The position numbers and the translations under genes were made by a program. The notes below the pieces were generated by a model that had not been told where the DNA came from, did not search any database, and saw nothing but the letters and a program-made list of their open reading frames with translations. Shown here piece by piece: positions 1 to 5,525 of a stretch of DNA of 7,786 nucleotides. Numbering within the stretch: position 1 is the stretch's first letter; the number at the start of each line of letters is the position of its first letter. Source of the DNA: DATDPY01 sp964395765 (GTDB lineage: Bacteria > Bacteroidota > Bacteroidia > Cytophagales > Cyclobacteriaceae); the NCBI GenBank assembly GCA_964395765.1, contig CAYNCU010000205.1:1-7786 (forward strand). Direction: 5' to 3'.

Positions 1-62
1 GGGTCGATTTGAAAGATTATTATGCCGTGTGTAAATTTTACGGTCTGGATCCGGAAAATTAA
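1..62 (+). CDS. Collagen-like lipoprotein, C-terminal end only (partial)
   Basis: Only the last 19 complete codons are in the window; they begin at base 3 and stop with TAA at 60-62. They read VDLKDYYAVCKFYGLDPEN. The first 15 residues are identical to the C-terminus of the complete collagen-like lipoprotein at 478-1104, where only the last few residues differ (SPD in place of DPEN). This is therefore a tandem paralogue, and its signal peptide and Gly-X-Y region should lie upstream of the window. The two copies differ mainly at synonymous positions, which suggests an old duplication with the protein end under constraint. The function of the C-terminal domain is not known to me. Confidence is high for a coding remnant and moderate for the upstream part being collagen-like. 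Confidence 0.85.
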   Translation, partial: VDLKDYYAVCKFYGLDPEN

Positions 63-85
63 CATGTAATTATTAAATGAAAAAT

Positions 86-115
86 AAAGGGAGCGTTCAG
101 AAAACTCTCTCTTTT
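86..115 (+). terminator. Probable intrinsic terminator of the upstream collagen-like gene
   Basis: AAAGGGAG (86-93) can pair with CTCTCTTT (107-114) in an 8-bp stem with one G-U pair and a 13-nt loop, starting 24 nt after the stop codon. The T-run is short (112-115), so the terminator may be weak. The same GGGAG-type stem follows the paralogous gene at 1133-1159, which supports its being part of the duplicated unit. Confidence 0.55.
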
Positions 116-388
116 GCATTTATAATAGTACCTCATTAAACCATTCATCGGAAGATACCATGCTTTACTCATGAAATCCGGATTTTAATGTAAATATGTA
201 TAATTCAAATTATCCGGAATCCGGCCCTCAAAAAATTCATTTCCCCCCTGAACAGGGAAAAATATAATATTTATTGGTTTATTAATTTGAAATTCGGGCT
301 ACATTTTTTATGTTGCCGGCTATTGTCGATGGAGGGCAACTTTTAAATGTCATTTGGTAGAGCTCTGAATGGGGTAATAATAATGGGC

Positions 389-462
389 GGTTAGTCCAGT
401 AATTATTCAACCGGATGGGTATGCATTTGTCAGTTGTTACTGGATTGGACTATCTATTAACC
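389..462 (+). promoter_or_regulatory. Complex hairpin directly upstream of the collagen-like gene
   Basis: The left arm GGTTAGTCCAGTAA (389-402) is fully matched in segments on the right: CCAGTAA (396-402) with TTACTGG (437-443), TAGT (392-395) with ACTA (449-452), and GGT (389-391) with ACC (460-462). Inside, CAAC (408-411) pairs with GTTG (433-436), continuous with the right arm. An alternative 7-bp pairing, TAGTCCA (392-398) with TGGACTA (446-452), excludes part of the first. The structure ends 15 nt before the start codon at 478, so it would lie in the 5' leader if transcription starts upstream of 389. A regulatory role, or switching between the pairings, is inference. Confidence 0.4.
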
Positions 463-477
463 TAAAACCCAAAAATT

Positions 478-1104
478 ATGATCAAACGTTTAAGTCTTTA
501 CGGAATGTTGATTGTTTTGGCATTTCTTTTTAATTGTAAGGGCCCCGAAGGGCCAATCGGCCCGCAAGGCCCTCAGGGACCAACCGGGGCAGCTGGTCCT
601 CAGGGTCCACAAGGGGATACTGGACCCCAGGGCTCGACAGGAGCGACCGGCCCGCAAGGTCCGCAGGGAATAGCTGGTAATGCCAATGTGGTAGAATACA
701 CTTATGGATCGGCTAATATTACATATTATACCAGTTACACGATTCCCAACATGAATCAGGCAAGGTATGATTCCAGCCTTATATTAGCATATGCTTATAC
801 CAGTGTTGATGATAGATGGAAATCTGTCCCCGGTCCTGTTTGGGATTATAGTAGCAGTACCTGGAATCTGTCTTCTTTGGAAACTTTTACCAGCGGGCTT
901 TGTTATGTCTATCTATTAAATTTTGATGGTTCTGACAATTCTACGCAAATGACTTTTGATAAATTCAAGATAATTGTTGCCAGTGCATCTTCAATATCGA
1001 CAGCCGGCAGAATAAGCCAGACCGGAAAAGATATCCGGAATTCAGGGGTCGACCTGAAAGATTATTATGCCGTATGTAAATTCTATGGCCTATCACCGGA
1101 TTAA
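478..1104 (+). CDS. Collagen-like repeat lipoprotein
   Basis: This 208-residue protein starts with a lipoprotein signal: MIKR, a hydrophobic stretch (residues 5-18) and Cys20 in the context LFNC, the likely lipidated residue. Fifteen uninterrupted Gly-X-Y triplets follow (residues 22-66, mostly GPQ, GPT, GAT), the pattern that forms collagen triple helices. Residues about 70-208 form a separate domain rich in Tyr, Ser, Thr and hydrophobics, probably beta-structured, ending in the motif VDLKDYYAVCKFYGL. That ending is shared with the partial gene at 1-62, so this is the second copy of a tandem pair. Bacterial collagen-like lipoproteins are generally surface-displayed trimers. The X and Y positions are rich in Pro and Gln, and Pro in X is typical of bacterial forms. 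The role is unknown: adhesion, matrix or a structural stalk are possibilities, none shown by the sequence. The leader before ATG is A-rich (CCCAAAAATT), without a Shine-Dalgarno sequence. A terminator follows at 1133. Confidence 0.85.
   Translation: MIKRLSLYGMLIVLAFLFNCKGPEGPIGPQGPQGPTGAAGPQGPQGDTGPQGSTGATGPQGPQGIAGNANVVEYTYGSANITYYTSYTIPNMNQARYDSSLILAYAYTSVDDRWKSVPGPVWDYSSSTWNLSSLETFTSGLCYVYLLNFDGSDNSTQMTFDKFKIIVASASSISTAGRISQTGKDIRNSGVDLKDYYAVCKFYGLSPD
541..675 (+). repeat. Gly-X-Y coding repeat (15 triplets)
   Basis: This is a 9-nt periodic tract encoding residues 22-66 of the collagen-like lipoprotein. Every third residue is Gly, and units such as GGTCCTCAG, GGTCCACAA and GGCCCGCAA recur with varied third bases. 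The synonymous variation argues against very recent slippage expansion, although such tracts can change length between strains. Confidence 0.85.
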
Positions 1105-1132
1105 TCGGGAATAATAATTCATAACAGATAAT

Positions 1133-1163
1133 AAGGGAGAGTATACCGTACGCTCCCTTTTTT
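1133..1163. terminator. Shared terminator between convergent genes
   Basis: AAGGGAG (1133-1139) pairs perfectly with CTCCCTT (1153-1159), with GTA (1141-1143) and TAC (1149-1151) able to pair inside, followed on the plus strand by a T-run to 1163. It begins 29 nt after the collagen-like gene stops. On the minus strand the hairpin begins 2 nt after the GH2 stop codon (1164-1162), which lies within the plus-strand T-run, and is followed by the poorer tract ATTAT. It should terminate the plus-strand gene well and the minus-strand gene less well. Confidence 0.8.
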
Positions 1164-3846
1164 AATATTTAATTTTTATTTTACTATCTTTCACATTCCA
1201 GCCTTCTACGTCAACCTCCGTATTGTCCGGTAGTGTTGCATAATCGGATTCAATGTCAACCGTTTTATTTTCGCCGGGTTCAACGCTTATATAATTATCC
1301 GAATAAAAAACCGGAAGGATGCGTTCGCCGGTTTCGGAGTTTACCAGCGACAACCTGATAAAAAATGCCATCGGATTAGTCTGATCATTGGAAATTCGGA
1401 CTTCAATTTTCCTATCGTTAATTTTCATGGCACTTATATTCATGTTTGCTTCCGGCATATGTTCCAGTACCGGGTAATTCCCTGTAGAATCCGGAAGCCA
1501 GTATAAATTTTCACTGGCCATTTCAGTTTTTGTATTCATCAGCTTCAGGGAAAGGATCAAGCCATTTTTCGCACTCATGGTTTTGATCCTTTCAAGGGAT
1601 TGTATATTCTTCACCGTGGAAGGAGTAATATCCACCCATTGCTGGTATAATGGAATCACCTTGCCATCCCTATCATAAGCCTTTGCAATTGCCATCAGGT
1701 TATTATGGTAAGAGAATGTATTATTCGCAACCATGATCATATAACTGACGGGGTCATACATGATGTGCAGGGGCTCGCTGCCGTTATGCAAACCATACAG
1801 ACATGCATTAGGGTCGAGATACCAGTCGAACAACTGACCTCTGAGTGCCGTCCAGGGGTTTTGCGTTTTCCAGATGATGAAGCCGGTATACCAATTCCAC
1901 ATATGTGAGGTGAATCCTTCGGCAAGCGCACGGTATTGATTGTAATTTATAAGTTGAGCAATTTTTGCAAAATCCGTTGCATTTTCAGCTCCTCCGTATT
2001 TATCGATGAAATCATCATAGCCCAGATACTTATGGTAACGCCAGACGGGATCAACGCCGGCCCACCAACGGGGCAGGTTTTCATTTTTATTTCCGGATTT
2101 ATATTTTCCCGGAACAATCATGCTTGAATCGGGAATAAACCTTTTCAATGATTCATAATCGCCCGTCCCCACTGAACCCAGTTCCGGGTTGAAAGGATAA
2201 GAGCGGTCTTTCCAGAAAACATCAACGGGCTGAATGCCATACGGCCCGTCACCGGTACTTCCTTTAAAATTTGTATAAAGGTCACCGGTAGTCGAACTCT
2301 CAATATAAAGCCTTGTGCCATCCAGTTCCGAAGCCAGTGTATCATTCAGCTTTTTATTGATGTCATTCGGAGGAGTGATCTCATTTCCCCCGCACCAGAT
2401 GGCCAGTGACGGATGATTTCGTAACATTTTTACCATATCGACAGCCGATTGAATAAAAAGGGCATGATCATCAGGATACTTTCTTCTTTCCCATTGATCG
2501 TCTTTTTTCCTGGAGTCCTGCCACCGGCCGTTACAGTCACCCGACATCCAGAATTCCTGCCAGACGAGTATCCCGTATTTGTCGCAGGCATCATAAAATT
2601 CCGGCCTTTCGGTGATGGCTCCGCCCCAGATGCGGATCAGGTTCAGGTTGGCATCCCGGTGAAAACGCACTTCGGCATCATACCTTTCTTTCGAGAAGCG
2701 GAGCATGGCGTCGGATACGATCCAGTTGCCTCCCTTGATGAATATTTTCTGACCGTTGACCTCAAACTGGCGGCTTTGTGTGGCAGGGTTCCAGTTCGAA
2801 GTTATTTCCCGGATCCCTAATTTTATAGTTTCGGAATCGGAAACCACTGATCCGTTCTCAAGATATTGGAGCTTCAGATCGTACAGGTTCTGCGGCCCAT
2901 ATCCGTTGGGCCACCATAGCTTTGGATGTTCAAGACTTAATTCAGGCAGATGAACTTCCAGGTTTGTGCGGGAAGGGACAACAATTTTCAGACTTACATT
3001 TTTCCCTGCTATAGTATAACTTAAGGTTCCTGAGATGTTCCGGTCGGAGGCATTTTCCAATTCGGTACTTACTTTAATTTGCGCAGGGCCCTGCTTTGGA
3101 TCCCCCGGCATTCTTACCCCGGGAACTTCGGTGATGACATGTGTATTTTTAATATTTACCGGACCGGTTTTCTCCAGGTATATTTTATCCCAAATGCCTG
3201 TGTTGCGATCGCGGACCGGCTGTATCCAGTCCCAGCCTGCTGCATATTGGTTGGTGACGTTTCGCGCAATAACGCCATCCCCTCCCTGGCCGCCATTCGG
3301 ATTACCCGGGGGATCGGGCGGATAGACAATAACGGCTATCCGGTTAATTCCGTCATCCGATAAATAAGGAGTGATGTTATAAACCTGTCTTAAGAACATT
3401 CCTTTAAAAATAGATTTATTTAATGGATGGCCGTTCAGAAAAACATTGCAACTGTAATTCACGCCTCTCAGATGTAACCAGATCTGTCTCCCCGATGCAG
3501 GATATTCGATATTAATGTCCTTTGCGAACCAATAGGTGTAATAATCATTCCCGGCGCTATAAATATCGGGGATCTCTTCGTTGTTCATCCCAACATTGGG
3601 GTCCGGAATTTTCTTGTTTTCCAGCAAGGTGGTGAGTACCGTTCCCGGAACTACGGCATCCATCCAGTTTTTTATTGAATAAACGGGCCTGGAAATTTCC
3701 TCACCCTTTTCATTAACTTCTTTAATGTTTTTACATTTCCATCCGGAGTTGAGATCAGTTATATCCTGCGCCCCGGCTATTTGAAAAGCGGAGATTATTA
3801 AAATAACCGACAGTGCAGGCAGGAAGTTTCGGGTGGCTTTATACAT
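1162..3846 (-). CDS. Exported GH2 glycosidase, mannosylglycoprotein endo-beta-mannosidase-like
   Basis: This 894-residue protein has a type I signal peptide (hydrophobic residues about 8-23, likely cleavage AGA26|Q27), so it acts in the periplasm or outside. The order is that of large GH2 enzymes: a sugar-binding jelly-roll domain (about 30-225), an Ig-like domain (about 230-345), the TIM barrel (about 346-695) and C-terminal Ig-like domains (about 705-890). The general acid/base is E489 in WCGGNEITPP and the nucleophile is E555 in FNPELGSVG. From memory, plant endo-beta-mannosidase has GGNEQVPP and FNPEVGSVG at these sites, and the segments FYDACDKYGILVWQEFW, YHKYLGY and QNPWTALRGQ also resemble it. 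Plant enzymes of this type cleave Man-beta-1,4-GlcNAc in N-glycan cores. Exo-beta-glucosaminidase (CsxA type) is the closest alternative, and bacterial substrate specificity cannot be fixed from sequence. The gene is divergent from the transporter at 4098 and stops inside a terminator shared with the convergent collagen-like gene. No frameshift or missing catalytic residue was seen. Confidence 0.9.
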   Translation of the reverse strand: MYKATRNFLPALSVILIISAFQIAGAQDITDLNSGWKCKNIKEVNEKGEEISRPVYSIKNWMDAVVPGTVLTTLLENKKIPDPNVGMNNEEIPDIYSAGNDYYTYWFAKDINIEYPASGRQIWLHLRGVNYSCNVFLNGHPLNKSIFKGMFLRQVYNITPYLSDDGINRIAVIVYPPDPPGNPNGGQGGDGVIARNVTNQYAAGWDWIQPVRDRNTGIWDKIYLEKTGPVNIKNTHVITEVPGVRMPGDPKQGPAQIKVSTELENASDRNISGTLSYTIAGKNVSLKIVVPSRTNLEVHLPELSLEHPKLWWPNGYGPQNLYDLKLQYLENGSVVSDSETIKLGIREITSNWNPATQSRQFEVNGQKIFIKGGNWIVSDAMLRFSKERYDAEVRFHRDANLNLIRIWGGAITERPEFYDACDKYGILVWQEFWMSGDCNGRWQDSRKKDDQWERRKYPDDHALFIQSAVDMVKMLRNHPSLAIWCGGNEITPPNDINKKLNDTLASELDGTRLYIESSTTGDLYTNFKGSTGDGPYGIQPVDVFWKDRSYPFNPELGSVGTGDYESLKRFIPDSSMIVPGKYKSGNKNENLPRWWAGVDPVWRYHKYLGYDDFIDKYGGAENATDFAKIAQLINYNQYRALAEGFTSHMWNWYTGFIIWKTQNPWTALRGQLFDWYLDPNACLYGLHNGSEPLHIMYDPVSYMIMVANNTFSYHNNLMAIAKAYDRDGKVIPLYQQWVDITPSTVKNIQSLERIKTMSAKNGLILSLKLMNTKTEMASENLYWLPDSTGNYPVLEHMPEANMNISAMKINDRKIEVRISNDQTNPMAFFIRLSLVNSETGERILPVFYSDNYISVEPGENKTVDIESDYATLPDNTEVDVEGWNVKDSKIKIKY

Positions 3847-4097
3847 TGGATAAATTTTTGTCAGGTTATCAATAAAAATACGGGGATTAATTTACGATAC
3901 TTAACTTAAATTTTATAATCTGTGACATAAAATGCAAGCATTCAAGGTGCAGCGTTCCGAAAGCTATCGAAAGCGCAGAGGGCCCGGATCAGGTTCGAAA
4001 TGATTTTATTATTATCCTTCCTTTTGGAAGTTAAAAGATTATAGGATAGGGATTTTTAAAACCATAAATTTAACATTGAATTATTTTTGACGGTTGC
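3847..4097. promoter_or_regulatory. Divergent intergenic region between GH2 and transporter genes
   Basis: These 251 bp must hold the promoters of both divergent genes, but no confident core promoter could be placed. Near the centre the heptamer CGAAAGC occurs twice (3958-3964 and 3968-3974) with a 10-bp period, so both copies face the same side of the helix, as is typical of operator half-sites; a related TTCGAAA lies at 3994-4000. TATTTTTG (4082-4089) fits the Bacteroidota -7 consensus TAnnTTTG but has no matching -33 element and would leave almost no leader before 4098. Shared regulation of GH2 and transporter is possible but not shown. Confidence 0.4.
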
Positions 4098-5339
4098 ATG
4101 ATAATTTCAGGAAAATTCAGCAAGTTCATTGCTTCCCTGTTGCCGGGATTTTTCATAGTCGGCTATGTCATCGGCACAGGAAGCGTCACTTCCATGGTAG
4201 TGGCCGGTGCGAGATACGGTATGTCCTTTACTTGGGCTTTGTTATTATCGTGTGCCTTTACCTGTATCATGTTGATTGCCATCAGCCGGTTAACCATCGT
4301 AACCGGTAATACGATCATGTTCAACATCAAAAATAATATTGGAAAGGCGGGCGCTATTTTTATCATTGCCGGCCTTATGGTTACGGTGATCACCTCCATC
4401 ATGGGAGTCATGGCGGTTGTAACTGAAGTCATCCTGGAATGGACCCGTTCGATGACTGCTGATCATGCCGGAATCCCGACCCTGTTGACTGCATCGATTT
4501 TCCTGGCCCTGTTGTTATACCTCTTCTGGACCGGCAAACATGGAATTTTCCTGAAATTCGTATCCCTGATGGTTGGCGTGATGGGAATAGCCTTTGTCCT
4601 CACAAATTTTATGATCATCCATGACCCCGCGGAAATATTCAGAGGACTTATTCCCAATATACCTTCCAACGGTCAGCCGGAAATTATCATAGCCGGCATG
4701 GTAGGCACCACAATGGCAGCCGTGGTATTGGTATCCCGGAGTATGGTTGTGGCAGAAAAAGGTTGGAAACCTGAGGACATAAACATTGAAAGGAGGGATG
4801 CCCTGGTTTCTTCAACGGTCCTTTTCCTGATCAGTGCGGCAATTATGGCAAGTGCCGCAGGTTCCCTGCATGCACAAGGCATCAGGGTGGATACTGCCAT
4901 TGAAATGGTGAATACCCTGAAGCCGCTGGCGGGCCGCTTTGCGATCGCCATTTTTGTCACGGGCATCATCGCCGCGGGATTGAGTTCCATATTTCCGAAT
5001 ATGCTGTTACTTCCGTGGCTTATCAGCGACTATAGGGGAATAGAAAGAGATATGAAGAAAACCCAATTCAGGATGATTGCCTTGTTGGTCGGATTATCTG
5101 CTTTAATTGTTCCTGTTTTCGGTGGAAGGCCGGTTGCCCTGATGATCGCTTCCCAGGCTTTCAGCCCCTTAATGATGCCCGTGCTGATCATTTTCCTGCT
5201 GATCCTCCTGAATAATAAAAAATTAATGGGCAAACATGCCATCGGTATCTGGCTGAACACGGGCTTGATCGTAACCTTGTTGTTTTCATTCTTTATGTTT
5301 TATGTTGCATATAAAGGGTATGTGGAGTTTTTTAAATGA
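4098..5339 (+). CDS. Divergent NRAMP/SLC11-family membrane transporter
   Basis: This 413-residue, very hydrophobic protein has about 11 predicted membrane segments (roughly 12-34, 41-64, 84-113, 127-146, 152-174, 194-217, 236-256, 278-308, 323-342, 346-370, 382-408), the usual NRAMP length and number. Family landmarks are LLPGFF...GY in TM1, SRLTIVTGNT after TM2, LAGRFAIAIFVTGIIAAGLSS near TM8 and a final NNKKLMG loop. The metal-coordinating motifs are changed: TM1 DPGN aligns with GTGS (residues 26-29) and TM6 MPH aligns with MAA (206-208). In well-studied NRAMP transporters the Asp, Asn and Met of these motifs bind Mn2+ or Fe2+. A classical manganese/iron role is therefore doubtful. A magnesium-type NRAMP relative or another substrate is possible. 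It sits between two exported glycosidase genes, divergent from GH2 and 186 bp upstream of GH51, so a link to glycan catabolism is plausible but inferred. The start is the ATG giving the shortest N-terminus before TM1; no Shine-Dalgarno sequence is present. Confidence 0.85.
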   Translation: MIISGKFSKFIASLLPGFFIVGYVIGTGSVTSMVVAGARYGMSFTWALLLSCAFTCIMLIAISRLTIVTGNTIMFNIKNNIGKAGAIFIIAGLMVTVITSIMGVMAVVTEVILEWTRSMTADHAGIPTLLTASIFLALLLYLFWTGKHGIFLKFVSLMVGVMGIAFVLTNFMIIHDPAEIFRGLIPNIPSNGQPEIIIAGMVGTTMAAVVLVSRSMVVAEKGWKPEDINIERRDALVSSTVLFLISAAIMASAAGSLHAQGIRVDTAIEMVNTLKPLAGRFAIAIFVTGIIAAGLSSIFPNMLLLPWLISDYRGIERDMKKTQFRMIALLVGLSALIVPVFGGRPVALMIASQAFSPLMMPVLIIFLLILLNNKKLMGKHAIGIWLNTGLIVTLLFSFFMFYVAYKGYVEFFK

Positions 5340-5349
5340 ATATTTTAAG

Positions 5350-5436
5350 TTACACAGAGACACGCAGAACAGGCACAGAGGTGCTCTGAGAACTGCCCGG
5401 CATAAAGCTGTGCCTGCTCTGAGTTTTGCTGTGTAA
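5350..5436. repeat. Long imperfect palindrome with CACAGAG-type arms
   Basis: Two 29-nt arms (5350-5378 and 5408-5436) are inverted copies matching at 24 of 29 positions by hand count, with perfect ends TTACACAG/CTGTGTAA and perfect inner blocks CAGGCACAG/CTGTGCCTG around a 29-nt centre. The arms contain the CACAGAG-like words I recall as frequent intergenic repeats in environmental bacterial genomes. It starts 11 nt after the transporter stop and has no T-run, so it does not look like an intrinsic terminator. It could be a REP- or MITE-like mobile palindrome or an mRNA-stabilising hairpin. No clear target-site duplication was seen. Confidence 0.7.
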
Positions 5437-5438
5437 AG

Positions 5439-5493
5439 GGAATTAAATTATACATTCTGATTTTATTATTTTAATTCCTGTATTAAATTGTAC
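5439..5493. promoter_or_regulatory. Paired inverted and direct repeats upstream of GH51
   Basis: GGAATTAAA (5439-5447) and TTTAATTCC (5470-5478) form a perfect 9-bp inverted repeat with a 22-nt spacer. ATTAAATTATAC (5442-5453) recurs as ATTAAATTGTAC (5482-5493), 11 of 12 identical, 40 bp away. They lie 33-87 bp before the GH51 start, where a promoter or operator would be expected. The low sequence complexity makes chance matches likely, and no TAnnTTTG core was found. Confidence 0.25.
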
Positions 5494-5525
5494 CTGATCT
5501 GATCTCGAATCCAAATAGAATATTT

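Larger units (their letters stand above)
63..477. other. 415-bp intergenic region between tandem collagen-like genes
   Basis: No convincing ORF or RNA gene was seen. Besides the terminator at 86-115 and the hairpin at 389-462, it holds a 12-bp perfect palindrome AAATCCGGATTT (174-185), further TCCGG copies at 213-217 and 220-224, and a small inverted repeat TTTCCC/GGGAAA (240-245/255-260). I found no full match to the Bacteroidota sigma-factor consensus (TTTG, about 20 bp, TAnnTTTG). The nearest is TTAATTTG at 282-289, one mismatch and no clear upstream element. The promoter of the downstream gene is probably here but cannot be placed. Confidence 0.6.

Noticed and set aside
541..675. Collagen-like tract as a CRISPR or non-coding tandem repeat
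   Set aside because: The period is 9 nt in phase with an open frame, with no spacers, and it encodes regular Gly-X-Y triplets.
2449..2820. Plus-strand open frame of 123 codons inside the GH2 gene
   Set aside because: It is antisense to a clearly coding GH2 catalytic region and has no recognisable domain; it is a shadow of the real gene.
4082..4089. TATTTTTG as a -7 promoter element for the transporter
   Set aside because: It matches TAnnTTTG, but no -33 TTTG lies about 20 bp upstream, and the start of transcription would fall almost on the start codon; the region is T-rich, so chance is likely.
5336..5389. A 17-codon ORF overlapping the transporter stop (ATGA overlap), reading through the left palindrome arm
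   Set aside because: It is mostly the palindrome read as codons, has no known motif, and similar short ORFs arise wherever this kind of repeat occurs.
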